64,000 nt of DNA from Cyprinodon diabolis (GCA_030533445.1 CM060078.1:20546591-20610590), one strand, 5' to 3'; positions 11,097-23,079 are shown, numbered from the stretch's first letter. Notes: generated by a model from the letters alone, not told the origin. A program made the numbers and translations.

Positions 11097-13002
11097 CTAT
11101 CAGACACAAACGGGAGGTAATCTGTGAGATGAAGCCCCCAACTTTGACAGTGTTAATTCACTTTCATTTGAAAAATTGCAATTATGACCATGTTAAGCCA
11201 GACAATCTCTAATAAGTATGATTAGTGACAAACTATTGCTAGTGAAGCTGGTTGTTTATCGAGAACAGTATCCAAGCATGCCCAATTCGAAGGAAGATGT
11301 TCATCAAATAGTTAGTGAATTAACAAACTAATTAACACATTGTACAAAGTATGAACTGTGGCTTGAGTCAATGCATCTGGATGCTGCCTAAACCAACACA
11401 TGTCAAGGCCTGTCTTAAGTTTCTCAATTACGATTTGGATGATAGAAAGAGAGACCAAAATAGAAATTTTTGGTCATAATTCCACTATTTGGAGAAAGAA
11501 AAATGAGTACCATCCCAAGAGCAACATCCCTACTGTGAAGGAATTGGGTGGGTATGATTTTTTAATGTATGATTTTTCAATGTATGATTACAAAATCAAA
11601 AAATTTAGATTTTTGTCACTCGCAGTTGACATGCACCTACGATGACAATTTCAGACTCCTCCACGAAGTGGGAGAACTTGGAAAATAGCGTTCAAATACT
11701 TATTTTTCTCACTTTATAAGTTCTCATTTTTACATACAACACAATAAAAGGTGATTACACCTGGAGTGTACTGAAACTAAAGATTATGTTGAGGCATACT
11801 AAATCTTTAGGAGTGAGCGCTCACCATGAAATCATCACTAATTCATTGGAAAGCACCTCTGATCTGTAAAGCGGCCTTGGCCTTCTGACAAAAGATCTCA
11901 TGACTCCACAGAGATCATTAAAGCCTGTCTGAACACACAGTCTTTATATAACTAGGCATATTTATAAGGCATTCATAGGCTGCTATGGGACTGCATGCCC
12001 AGCTGTTAGCCATTATGACCAGTTTGGACAGACTGGGTCCTTGAAAACTGTGGTGTTGCATATCCCTAAAGGCTAAGACCAGCAAAGCAATGAGGTTTGA
12101 GCTGCCATTAAATGCCCTTTGGTTGACAATAGCATATGTTTGCAGAGCTGCCGTAAATATGTGCATGTCCGGTCCAACGTGTGTGTATGTGTCCGCTGGA
12201 ATCCTGTGAGCATGTGTGTGACCTTGCATCCCCTCCATTTCAGCGTCTGTGCCTGAGTGGTGACAGACTGCATCTGAATGTTCAGAGAGGGGGATTAGAT
12301 TCATCTGCTCCCTCCAGGACATCTGGAAGAGGATGTGGTTGACTCACTCTTCAGAGACAAATGCATCGGAAGCCACATAACACCAATATTTATGTTGGGT
12401 GAAATGAGAGGAAGGCTTTTTTTTTTCAGAAATATGATCAGCAGCACTTAACGTTTCTGTTTAAAATGTCTGCAAATGTTGTTGCATTGTGTCCGGAGCT
12501 CAACCTGACTTTTCTCTATTTCCAAAATGCCAAGATGTCTTGCAATTAGCTCCAAATAATGAAAAGATCTAGTTACAGCACTTAATATGGAATTACTTGC
12601 TGCGTACTGTGACTTGTTTGGATAAAAACAGGATTTTAGAAACCTGTGCAAAAATGACTAATTAATCTGGCCACTTTTTTCTCTCACGCTGGGTTATAGA
12701 TAGCTGGCAGGAAATTGGCTGAGCTTCTCATGAGGAACTGGCCTCTCTGCTCAGCTTAAACATGAGCCCTCCAATTTCCCTGTTTCCTCTTCTGCCCTAA
12801 TGAGGAAGTTTATGTCAGTGATTAAAACGGCTTTTTTAGCCGGGCAGGACCGGCCCTTCAGGCTGCAATGAATAGGATACTGGATTTGGGGCACATGATA
12901 TAAATAGCTGAAGACCCTCCGGTTGGTTTATTTGTGACCGTTATCTTAGCTCAGTGTATGTGTACACAGTAATAGAAGTGTGTATGTGTGAGAGGTGCAT
13001 AC
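11097..13002 (-). other. prickle1: prickle1 intron between coding exons 3 and 4
   Basis: Intron bounded by donor AAT|GTATGC (13002 side) and acceptor GATAG (11097 side). No repeat family is obvious over most of it. The 134-residue minus-strand frame at 11918-12322 has no recognisable domain. The stretch 12661-12960 is more GC-balanced and compositionally unlike the surrounding AT-rich intron; it is listed under findings as a possible conserved non-coding element. Confidence 0.6.
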
Positions 13003-13140
13003 ATTTTCACAGCGGGTGTGTTGCAGGGCTCTCGGGAGGATCTTTGGCGTTCCTCTGCCTAGTGCCTCCCTCTTCCTTTGGTTGCTGAACATTTGGAGCT
13101 CCCTCTTTTCCTCCTCTGTTAAAGACTGACAGTAGCGCAA
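13003..13140 (-). CDS. prickle1: Prickle1, coding exon 3 (C-terminal half of PET domain)
   Basis: The exon is 138 bp (46 codons, phase 0 at both ends), from acceptor TTCCAACAG to donor GAAAAT|GTATGC. It encodes [20 protein letters not shown], then [19 protein letters not shown], the conserved end of the PET domain. It finishes with HTRCEN, the first LIM1 cysteine (about residue 127). The first residue is Leu where human PRICKLE1 has Val. The PET domain works with the LIM domains in Prickle function and membrane recruitment. Confidence 0.94.
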
Positions 13141-13339
13141 CTGTTGGAAGAAAAAAATAATGGAAATAGCAAAAAAAAGGGTTGGTTATTGACAGTTCAT
13201 TCAACAAATCTAAGTTTCTATTTATTTGCTGATTGAAGTTATGGGGTATATAATATAATTGGTGAAAATATTCATGCAAGTAAATCTATAATTGGTGACA
13301 TGTTTTTATTGAGCCCCTATGAGTCGTTACTTTGCAGGT

Positions 13340-13560
13340 CTACCAGCTTTGGACATCTAATTAAAGAGACAATAACTTTTCTTCTTAAACAAAGAACTGA
13401 AGCTCATTCCGTCTGGATCGATTTTGCATGATCAACTATTTCTTAAATCTTTCCACAGATTCATAATTTTAGGTCTGGACTTGACTTGACCATTCTAAGA
13501 CAGGATTGTACTTAAATCTAATACATTCAGCTGTTTGTTGGCCTAAGGCTGATTTATACT
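13340..13560 (-). repeat. Degraded DNA-transposon-like fragment
   Basis: The segment contains TTTAGGTCTGGACTTGACTTGACCATTCTAA, a phrase that recurs at about 53665-53700 (TTTAGGTCTGGACCTCGACTGGCTCATTCTAA, split here only for description). The phrase resembles fish Tc1-type non-coding repeats. No open frame or ends are definable. Confidence 0.4.
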
Positions 13561-14152
13561 TCAAAACTAAGTCATCTGCGTAGGTGTCGCAGTGAACGCA
13601 GAGAGGTCCCCGCCCCCTTCGCAGACACTCTGCCGCACCTCTTCCAAACTGTAGGTGACCGCAGACAGGAGGCCCCTGATTGGTCAATCTGCTCTGCACT
13701 ATTCATATTTCCTGTTTGGTACCTTACCAGCTTGTTTTGTTTGTATGACCCCCATCGTGGAAAACAACTCGTGCAGATGGACCAGCTAGAAGAGCGAGGT
13801 GCGCGAGAACCCTGGTACCCTTTTTTTCCACCTGGATCCCTGCTCTTTTTCACCCTCATGTCCCTCCGTTGTCGGAAAAACTTGCCCCCACTTCCTCACC
13901 GCCTCTGCCGTATCTATACCTACAGCTAGTTAGTGATTTTCTCCTTTTGCGTTGTGGCGTGGAATAAACATAGCGCAGCCACGCTTCAATATTGAGTATA
14001 AATCAAAAATGTCTGCGCCATTCCTAAGACAAGCTCACTGCGACACACTGCTGCTGGAGTTTAACCAGCCCTTTAGACTCGTTGTCCCGCTAGTAAGTAA
14101 ACTTCCCCCCTCGTCTTGTACCTTTTATAACCTCTAATTGGTTTCTGCCTTG

Positions 14153-14754
14153 CACTGCAAAAACCATCTGGAAATAGGTAAAAGTATCTTAAAAGGTATA
14201 GTGGAGGATGATCTTTTTCCGGGTGGTTCATCAAAATAAGTGGTCCTCCTAATTGTCAATCATTCTGGTGATATATTTACATAAGGCTGTCCTACGTGCT
14301 CATACTCCTTTTTACTACCGGTGGTGAGTCTGACATAGTGGAAAAATTGCAAATCTTCTATTAGAAAGTAAGCTTGTGCGAAACGCAAACAGAAACTTTT
14401 AAACAGAGCGTGCTCTCGCACGCGTTTAATAGGCATTCCCTCTTGGTAGTGAGTACAGTGTTGTGCATGTGCATTTTTTTTTTCAAACTGCAGAGGGCGG
14501 GTCTTTTCAAATATTTGCGTAAATCCTCCACTATACCTTTAAATAAGTGTTTTTACCCTTTATTTGCGTAGGTTAATAAGATGATTTGCCAATGGAATTA
14601 GTATTTTTACTCTTAAAATACAATAATTAGATTACATACACTTTAAATAAGACAATGCACTTGTTCTTTTCTTATTTTAAATGTAAATTAAAGAAATAAG
14701 GCACTTATTTTGAGAAAAAATTACTTATTTAGATTTCTATTTTTTTGCAATGTG
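14153..14754. mobile_element. CACTGCAAAAA-type MITE, interrupted by a younger MITE
   Basis: Second copy of the family at 1114-1416: it starts CACTGCAAAAACCATCTGGAA and ends near TTTTTTTGCAATGTG. The body is split at TTAA (14189-14192) by the element at 14193-14538. The flanks resume family sequence (ATAAGTGTTTTTACC, then AATAAGATGATTTGCC), so the inner insertion is later. Confidence 0.65.
14193..14538. mobile_element. piggyBac-like MITE (TTAA target), copy 1
   Basis: The 346-bp element starts AAGGTATAGTGGAGGAT and ends with the inverse ATCCTCCACTATACCT, flanked by TTAA at 14189-14192 and 14539-14542. TTAA duplication and terminal inverted repeats fit piggyBac-type mobilisation. Internal landmarks shared with copies at 18510 and 56118 are AAGTGGTCCTCCTAATTGTC, a GTTTAATAGGCATTCC block and GGGTCTTTTCAAA. 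It has no transposase frame. Confidence 0.75.
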
Positions 14755-16338
14755 TATCATACTTCAAAGTGAGAATAGTGTATTTAGAGTGATGTTCAAT
14801 TTATGTTTTCTGTCATGTGTTAACATTTCCATATCACAAAAAATCAATCATGGTGATCAGCTTTCCAGTCCCTAGTTAGGACAAAAATCGCAACATGATC
14901 AAAAAGTTTTAACTTGTGTTCCCTACATGGTTTGTTACAAACTTTAAATGGGACCTTTTATGTTTTTTTTTTCTCTTCGTTTCTGGCCACTCTTTCATGA
15001 AGTCCAGGTTTAGAAAGCCTCAAGATTTACCATAAGCCTCTTGGTTGTTATCTTGCTAATGTTCTCCTTGCCCAGTCAGTTTACAGTTGCATATAAGCTC
15101 TGTCTCTGTAGATGATAAAATAAACAGTACTCTGGGAGATGTTCAAAGCTTGGGATCATGTTTTTTTCCTCTTCCTTTCTTCATCTTGACCAAGCTTTAT
15201 CTCAGCCACGAGGAATCTGGCTTTATTCAAGATTAAATTACTATTTACAAATTAGCCAGTTGGGATTTTTCACAAAACATATGTCCATCCTATTACTATG
15301 CACGACTTACTAATGGTCTAATTTAGGAAAAAAAACAAAAAAATAAAATAAAAAACAATAGATTATGGTGAGGGTTGATGTTGCAAGGCGGCACTGTTTA
15401 AAAGTTAAAGGATATTCATACCGTTACCTTAAACACTGTCTGCTTTTAAGTGGAAAGCAAAAGATAAACTAGCATAAATTATAGCACTGCTTTCATCTTT
15501 CTTTGCATGCTTGGATAACGCAATTCTAAAAAGTCCAAATATGGTTAAAGAAAGAGTTTGATTAAAGCCAATTATCTGCCCAAGGCTACTTTGAAAGGAT
15601 GGCATAAGCAATATACAAACACTTCCTCGGTATTTAGAGAAAAGGTTGAGGGCTTAGATAAAAGACTAGGGCTGTCCTAACAACCAGCTCAGATGATCTC
15701 TAAACATCAGTCAGCGATGTTTTCTGTCTCTTTCTCTTTTCAACTCCACGCACACACAGACAGACTTCTTATCCCTCCTAACCACAGCGACTCAGCCTCA
15801 TTTTGTTTCCCCCTGCCATCAGACATAATAAAAAATGCTCAGTCAAACACTGCCTGTGCAATAAGTGTACCTATTGTATATTTCCCATATGTGTACACAC
15901 AGACCACCACTGTCTATCTGGTGATAGCCCTCCACCGTATCCCATAATGTAAATTCCAGTGTTGTACATGTGAAAGAGGAGCTGGTTTGCACATCATAAA
16001 TGGAGACAACAGAAGAGATAGTTGTTTGCTATAATATCACACATTTATGTTTTTTTGGGTTTGAAGGAATGCAGCTATTGTTTTAGGTTTCTTTTTAGAA
16101 AGAACTGGTATTGTCTGCTCAACCACATGTAGGTTGCAGACATGGGAAATGTGGATTCAAAAAGTCATCTTCATGTAATGTATTTGTTCTACCCAGCCAC
16201 TGAAGCAGGTGAGTCCAATCTTCTGAATTAACCTGTGCAGATTGGACTCACCTGGTTAATTGGCTGGGTAGATTAAATACATGACATGGCAATGACTTTT
16301 TGACTCTGAGGCATAAGCCAGTTTGTGACTGGATCAGG

Positions 16339-17520
16339 ATGGCGGCTCAAGTTGTAGAGGATGAGGAAGAGCTAGAAAGTGATTCGGATATGGATAGTTG
16401 GACGCCAGTTGGTAGTTACCGGAGAAGTGGAAAATTCAAAAGTAGTGAAGCGGGCAGAGCTTGTGGTAATTCAGGAAACAAAAGAAACCTTGAAGACGAC
16501 AGCACAGATGATGGAAGCAAGGGTGTACGTAAAAAAATCATGAAAGAAGAGGTGAAGATAATATTAAAATTCAGAAAGGAAGATGAAAATATTATTCTGA
16601 GCCCAGTAATAGTTTCTAAGGAACTAAAAAAGAAAGTGGGGGAAGTTGAAATGGCTAAAACTCTGAGAGATGGAAACTTGCTAATTGTCTGTAAATCAGA
16701 AGAACAAAAAAGGAAAGCAATGAGTGTTGAAAGTATTGGAAAGAAAGAGTGGAAAGTAAAAGAGTGTTGGGAGAAAAGAAAGGATCCCGAGGAGTTATTT
16801 ACGGAATTCCGGTAAATGAAGATTTGGAGAAATTAAAACATAACATCCATAATGTTGAAGTCAGTGGTATAAAGAGATTGCAGAAAACAGTTAACAATGA
16901 GAGAGTTGACAGCTTATCTGTGCTTCTGGAATTTTCTACTCCAGAAGTCGCAGAGAGAGTTAAAGTGGGTTTCTTGTGTTATCTAGTCAGGCCTTATGTT
17001 CCACCTCCACTTCGGTGTTACAAGTGTCAGAGATATGGTCACATTGCTGCAGTGTGCAGGGGCAAACAGAGATGTTTAAAATGTGGAGGGGAACACAAAA
17101 CAAGAATGTGGTGAAAATACTCAGGATAAATGCTGTAATTGTGGTGGAGAGCACAGGGCAACATATGGAGGGTGTGAATTTAGGAAGAAAGCGGTTGAGG
17201 TTCAAAAAGTGAAAACAACAAACAACCTAAGTTATGCTGAGGCATTAAAGAAGGTTCAGGAAAAGCAAAAGAAAACTGTGAGTAACATACAAGTATTAAG
17301 ACGAGAACCAGAGCAGCATGCCAGGGTATATAACCCTGTTGAGTTTGACAAACTAGCTTTGTTTATGGCTTTTGTTATTAACTGCACGGACCAGGTCAAA
17401 CATAAAACTGAAAAAATCAAAATCATTGTTAAAGGAGCTGAGAAATTCTTAGGGATGAGGAATATTTCGTGGGAACAAGTTAAACAAAAACTTGAGGCAG
17501 ATGGCAATAAGCCAAAGTAA
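16339..17520 (+). pseudogene. Nimb-type LINE ORF1 (gag-like, zinc knuckle), two frameshifts
   Basis: ATG at 16339 opens MAAQVVEDEEELESDSD. The frame shifts near 16790, where it continues as RGVIYGIPVNEDLEKLK, and shifts again near 17095, where it continues through ECGENTQDKCCNCGGEH to the stop at 17520. Zinc-knuckle cysteines are visible in CYKCQRYGHIAAVC, CLKCGGEH and CCNCGGEH, and the SYAEALKKV motif follows. This order (RNA-recognition-like region, PPPLRCYKCQ, multiple knuckles, SYAEALKKV) is typical of ORF1 in I/Nimb LINEs, where it binds element RNA. About 390 residues would be encoded before decay. Confidence 0.75.
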
Positions 17521-17985
17521 GAGTGATATAAGAATCGATATGAGTAAAACAGAAGTTAAAAGTATTATTAAAAGAAATATCCAAGAAGATTGGCAAAAAC
17601 AGTGGGAAGAAGATATAAAAGGAAGATGGCTTTATAGAATACAAAGGAAGGTTGGTGAAATTCGAGGAAAATTGGGAGGAACAGAATAGAGGAAAAGATA
17701 ATAACTAGACTACATTTGGGACATACAGGACTTAATTCAACGTTACGATTAATGGGAAAACATGAAACAGGAAGATGTGATGAATGTGGGGAAAATGAAA
17801 CAATAGAACACGTAATGTATACCTGTAGGAGGTTTCAAAGACAAAGAACACAATTGATAAGGAGTCTGACAAAGGAAAAAGAAAAGTATTGTCTAACAAA
17901 TATTTTAAGGAAAAGTATTTATGATTCAAGTTATAGAATTATGTTTCGTTATTTATTGGCTACAGGTTTAGCGAAAAGAATTTAG
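17521..17985 (+). pseudogene. Nimb-type LINE ORF2 C-terminal remnant
   Basis: After the ORF1 stop the sequence reads KSIIKRNIQEDWQKQWEEDI and GRWLYRIQRKVGE. One frameshift later (about 17688) it reads ITRLHLGHTGLNSTLRLMGK and CDECGENETIEHVMYTC, ending in a stop at 17983-17985. The HTGLN...CDEC...EHVMYTC block is the characteristic zinc-like tail at the ORF2 end in I-clade LINEs. The endonuclease, reverse transcriptase and most RNase H sequence are absent, with the deletion joint near 17505-17530. Confidence 0.75.
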
Positions 17986-18509
17986 TTTTTTTTTTTGTTT
18001 TTTGTTTTTTTGAGCATGTCTGTCCTGATCCACACTCCTTATTGGTTGGTGGCGGTAATGCACCACTTAGTTGTTTGCCAACCGCCATTAAAAACAAGAA
18101 GAAGACTTGTTGACTCCACATTTCCCATTTCTGGTAAGTTGTAATTTATCTGCCAACCTAAGTTCTCAGGACCCTGCAAACATCCAGCTGTAGCCAAGAT
18201 GTTTGTATATAAGTTGAGTGTTTATTAATAGGCTGGGTAGGGAAGTATTTGGAGACTCTTAACCTTAAAACTTTGCATTTTTGAATTTAGCAGAATATTG
18301 CATAGTTTTGTGTGCATTTTGACAGGAATGCAGCTTCTGGTTTCTTTAAAAAAATATAGCTACAGATTTGTTGCAGCACCAAACAAAATAAGGCTTGAAT
18401 AAAATAGGAATGGGCTGGATTTTAGTTGAATTAAATTGGGATGAATTAAGTTTAGGTTTAGATAAGGTTACTTTATTTGAACTGAACTTGAATTGTTTGT
18501 TTAAGTTAA

Positions 18510-18875
18510 AGGTGTAATGGAGGATGCTCTTTTTCTGGGTGGATCTTCAAAATAAGTGGTCCTCCTAATTGTCAATCATTCTGTTGATATGTTTACGTAA
18601 GGCTGTCCTACGTGCACGTCCTAATTTTTCCTTACCAGTGGTGAGTCTGTGATTGTGGGAAAATTGCATATCTTCTTTTGGAAAGTAAGCTTGTTTGAGC
18701 GATGCAAACAACTTTCACACAGCGTGCAAAAGGAAAAAATGGGCTTGTGCAAGCTCTTGCACCCGTTTAATAGGTGTTCCCTCTCGGAGGCATCTATAGG
18801 TTGTGCATATGCAATTTCTTTAAAGTGGAGAGGGTGGGTCTTTTCAAAAATTAGCGAAACTGCTCCTCTATACTT
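18510..18875. mobile_element. piggyBac-like MITE (TTAA target), copy 2
   Basis: Starts AGGTGTAATGGAGGATGC after TTAA (18506-18509) and ends GCTCCTCTATACTT before TTAA (18876-18879). It shares AAGTGGTCCTCCTAATTGTC and the GGGTCTTTTCAAA block with the copies at 14193 and 56118. The termini have diverged more than in copy 1, so it is probably older. Non-coding. Confidence 0.7.
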
Positions 18876-19576
18876 TTAACCTAAGCTGATCTGAACATAT
18901 AAAGAGGTTTGCAACTCAATAAGAAACAGAACAGTCTCACTGACTGAATGGAATCTATATGCTCTGTGGATATTACTATAAAATACCCAACAAAAAAACT
19001 GTGTAATTTTGAAATTATACTTTATTTATTTTCAGTAGAAAAACAGACTTATAGGTCTCTTCATTGGGTTGCAGCGATTTTAGTGAATTTCACCAATACC
19101 CCTTAATTGTCCATTTAAAGTGTACTTTAGAAAGATCTGCAGTGGAGCTGCCAAACACCCCATCTATTGAGTCAGTCTGTCCAGACCTTTCATTGGTTAT
19201 GTTTTTTATTGGTTATCATTGGTTATTCTAGTGAGGTAATCTTAAAATTTGGATACACTAAATATTCTGAATATTCCCAGCACTTTTCTTCTGCACTTTT
19301 TCCTTCCACTTCATTTCCACAAATATTCTTAAATTCCAGCTTCTTTAGCAAAACTGTTTATGCCTTACACTCATGAATAGGGTCAACAGATCTCTTGCTA
19401 TTGGCATGATTGATTAGCTCATAACATTTAGGTCATACATTTTTACCTTTTCTGTGAATCCAATTTTTTTTAAGGCATATCAGTCAAAATGAGCAGAAAA
19501 ATGCTAATAGATATTAGGGCTGCAACTAACTAATTTATATAACATCTGATCTTGGTTTGATTGAAATATCAAAAAC

Positions 19577-20072
19577 TGTTATGGTTCTCCCCTAGTGTAC
19601 TTCTGATTGAGCTTCTTTTTAAAGTTTTCAGTTCCAATTTGATTTATGTTATTCTATGTTTTCTTGTTCATTGGTTTCTTTTCCATTTTGTGTTATATTT
19701 ATGCAGTTTTATATTTCTTGAGTTACTCTCTGTTGCCCCCTTGTTCCTGTTTCCTTCCCCCCTTGGCTCCCTTCTAGTTAGTTCTATTCACACCTGCTCC
19801 ATATTAGCTCATTAGCCCATTCTTTGTTCTGCTCCCCTTATATATACCTCCTCTGCAGTTGCTGGTTGCTTGTTGGTTTGCTGCTTTGTTGTTACTTGGC
19901 TCCCTGTGTGTAATTCTCCCTGGCATCTTCTGGTTCTTTGATTTTCTGTATATTTGATTTATTTTCTTAGTTTAGCCTCAGCTGCCTTTGGGTTTTCCAT
20001 TAAATCTGCCAAATCATTTCTGCCTCCTTATCTCTGCATTGGGTCCTCAACAACCTCCACACAAACCTGACA
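19577..20072 (+). mobile_element. Solo LTR, family A, with 5-bp TSD
   Basis: A 496-bp unit beginning TGTTATGG and ending CCTGACA, flanked by identical AAAAC repeats (19572-19576 and 20073-20077). The TG...CA ends, a TATA-like TTATATATACC near 19839, a late ATTAAA signal near 20001 and the 5-bp duplication together identify an LTR. No internal region or second LTR lies next to it, so it is a solo LTR left by recombination. Related copies are at 52858-53285 and, inverted, 60922-62203. The open frames within it are not genes. Confidence 0.75.
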
Positions 20073-20290
20073 AAAACTAGATGTTATCATATTCTAAAGT
20101 ATTAAGAATAATTCATACATGCAATTTTTAAGCTATCTGCCAACAAAACTAGAGCCCTTTCCTGAAAGATATGTGTAAAAACAAATAAAGCACTATAAAC
20201 CATGGTTTTACAGATTGCTTATTTAGTTAGATATCTATGTATCTATTTAAAAGGAAAATCTAGTTTTCTACACTGATAAACCCAATCTTA

Positions 20291-21105
<815 letters not shown>

Positions 21106-21306
21106 CTGTTCAGGCCTGAGTCCGGGTGGCACCCAGGCATACTCCTCCAGCACACAGCCAGAGTCGTCGTCTGAGGTAGAGCTCCTCTGGAATCCCACAG
21201 ACGTCATCTTCCCCATCTTTCCCCCCGAACGAGCCTCCATGTCTGACCCACGGGGTGATGGACGTTCCCTCCTGTCGCTTCGATCAAGGTTCATCACACT
21301 CAGGTT
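21106..21306 (-). CDS. prickle1: Prickle1, first coding exon (start codon, start of PET domain)
   Basis: The exon spans from acceptor TTTTGTCTCCACAG to donor GAACAG|GTAAAG. The block [28 protein letters not shown] is the diagnostic vertebrate Prickle1 N-terminus. I prefer the ATG at 21240 ([12 protein letters not shown]): its context GACATGG is strong and its distance to QRSST matches human PRICKLE1. An in-frame upstream ATG at 21294 would add 18 residues ([18 protein letters not shown]), with no stop between it and the acceptor. Bases 21306 to 21241 would otherwise be 5' UTR. With the 21240 start the protein is 910 residues; the PET domain covers about 20-125. Prickle1 acts in the cytoplasm and at membranes in planar cell polarity and convergent extension. 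Confidence 0.93.
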
Positions 21307-22116
21307 CTGTGGAGACAAAATTAATGGATTGAGCATTCATTTTTTACAAATTTCAACATTTGTTTTAGAAATTTTAACATCTGGGTTGACATCAGAGCAA
21401 CCTGTGATGTCATTTAAACCTGTGATGGTGTGTTTCTTGGGCAAATCTCCCACTGCTCCAGAGGCTTGTCAAAAGATATGAGTAAAGATAAAATATTTTC
21501 TTCCTTTCCATGTTTTTATCTAATTATACAAAAAGGCCTGCATTTACAATTTCATAATTTTTCTGTCTGGAATATCGCTGTTACTAAATTTCTCACAATT
21601 AATGTTTGCAATTGCTAACAATCAGTCAATTTTCCCATTGTTTCTTTAAGTCTCTCAGCAATATAATTACATCTACCCCAGTGGTGTGGTGGGAGTTTCA
21701 CATACTGGCTTGAAAATAAAACAATATTGGAAGAGCAGAGAGAAAACAGTGGAGTAAAAACATTTCTCCCCAATTTAACACCGATTCAGTTCACAAGTCA
21801 ACTAAAAGAATAACATTTGTAGGGGCACACAGCAGAGATGGCCACTTGGATTATAACTGGATCAAGTCACTTAAGACTAGATGGAATCATATTGATTTTT
21901 TTCATTTAGTTTAAAAAGTGAGAACATAACAGCCTTCTCATTTTCTCTCTCATATTCTCGGATTTTTATCCTGTTCATTGCCACTTAGGGTCCCCCAGGG
22001 ACCCCACTAATAGTCTCTGGGTGCTGCAGTGTGGCAACCATTACTTAAGGGTGTGTGATACATTTGCAGATGACACGTTTTAACAATGAAAGGTAATAGA
22101 TATCAGGGCTGATATC

Positions 22117-22458
22117 AGGGCTGCAACTAACGATTATTTTGCAAATACGTAATATTGAATATTTTTTTGTTTTTTCAATTAATAATTGGATAAAAGTTCT
22201 TAAGAAGGTTTTCTACAAAATTAAACTAGATGAAACTAAAACTTTTCCACTCGAGGAGTTCTTGATAGCCCTTATTGACAGATGAAAAAAAATATTTTTT
22301 TTTTTACTTAAAGAGAAACAATTTTACAATTTTGGTATAATTACTGCTCTAAGTGGGTTTGCTCTGTCAACTAAAGGCATGTTTTACAGCCTCTATACTC
22401 CATTTAACAATGAACCAATTACTAAATTAGTTGACAATTATTTCAATTAATTAGCCCT
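22117..22458. mobile_element. hAT-like MITE (AGGGCTGCAACTAACGATT termini)
   Basis: Begins AGGGCTGCAACTAACGATTA, a terminus seen in many fish hAT-type MITEs, and ends with ATTTCAATTAATTAGCCCT, a decayed inverse. The interior is AT-rich and non-coding. A fragment of the same start occurs at about 19517. A 16-bp tandem of GATATCAGGGCT lies at the left edge. No clean 8-bp duplication is visible. Confidence 0.5.
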
Positions 22459-23053
22459 AAAAAATATAAATGGATGTTTAGGAAAGCGTCTTCAAAAATA
22501 AATAGATATTTTATACACATATTGCTAAATTTAAATAATCTAATAGCTGCCTACAGATAATCCATATGCAAAATGATGAAGAGTTTTAGATCAATGAGAG
22601 TTTTAGTTTATTTGAAGGCATCTTTTATTTTGACCTAATAGAATGAAAATGGGAACGGAAAGATAATGGACTATTTAGCTGTTTAACAGAGCCTTATAGT
22701 TTGAAAGTTAAGAAACTTTGTAATAAAAATTAACATCTATCTGTTTTTATTAGGACCACCATAGATTAGAAACTCTGATAATAAAAAGTATATAGATTTA
22801 AATGAGCTCAGGCAAAGTAAGACAAAACCAGGGATTCTGTCAACTAAAGAGTTCATCAGACAAGCCGTTGCATTGAAATATGCTAATTATATACAGATGT
22901 AGTGCGTAGAGTCTGACAGGAAATACAACACTTTGTCTTAACCAAGAACCCTATAGTCTGAATAGAAAGCCACTCAGCTACAACAGTCTAGAAAACAACA
23001 TGCACTCATACTGCTGCAGGAATCTACATTCAGGAGCATTGCAAACAGCCTTT

Positions 23054-23079
23054 GTTATCAGCTTTTATGAGCTGATAAC
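23054..23079. promoter_or_regulatory. Inverted pair of GATA-type motifs
   Basis: A perfect 10-bp inverted repeat, GTTATCAGCT and AGCTGATAAC, separated by 6 bases. Each arm holds a GATA-factor consensus (TGATAA/TTATCA). It sits in GC-richer, non-repetitive sequence (about 23040-23250) inside the proposed first intron. Function as an enhancer site is inference only. Confidence 0.35.

Larger units (their letters stand above)
16307..18109 (+). mobile_element. Internally deleted Nimb-type LINE (I clade)
   Basis: A non-LTR retrotransposon flanked by TTGACTC duplications (16300-16306 and 18110-18116). It keeps a 5' leader, an ORF1 with zinc knuckles, only the extreme C-terminal part of ORF2, and a 3' end with GGTTGGTGGCGGTAATGCACC-like sequence and a short GAA-rich tail, features I associate with fish Nimb elements. 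The endonuclease and nearly all of the reverse transcriptase and RNase H region are missing, so it cannot move by itself. The sharp 5' end beginning before ORF1 suggests a full 5' end rather than the usual 5' truncation. Confidence 0.75.
16137..18145. mobile_element. Palindromic (hairpin) element split by a LINE
   Basis: The left arm 16137-16220 and right arm 16238-16306 plus 18117-18145 are reverse complements with few mismatches. Examples are AGTCCAATCTT versus AGATTGGACT, TACCCAGCC versus GGCTGGGTA, and CATGGGAAATGTGGATTC versus GACTCCACATTTCCCAT. The right arm is broken at TTGACTC by the LINE 16307-18109. Without the insertion the element would be about 200 bp with a short centre, typical of a foldback-type MITE. 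Family unknown. Confidence 0.65.
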
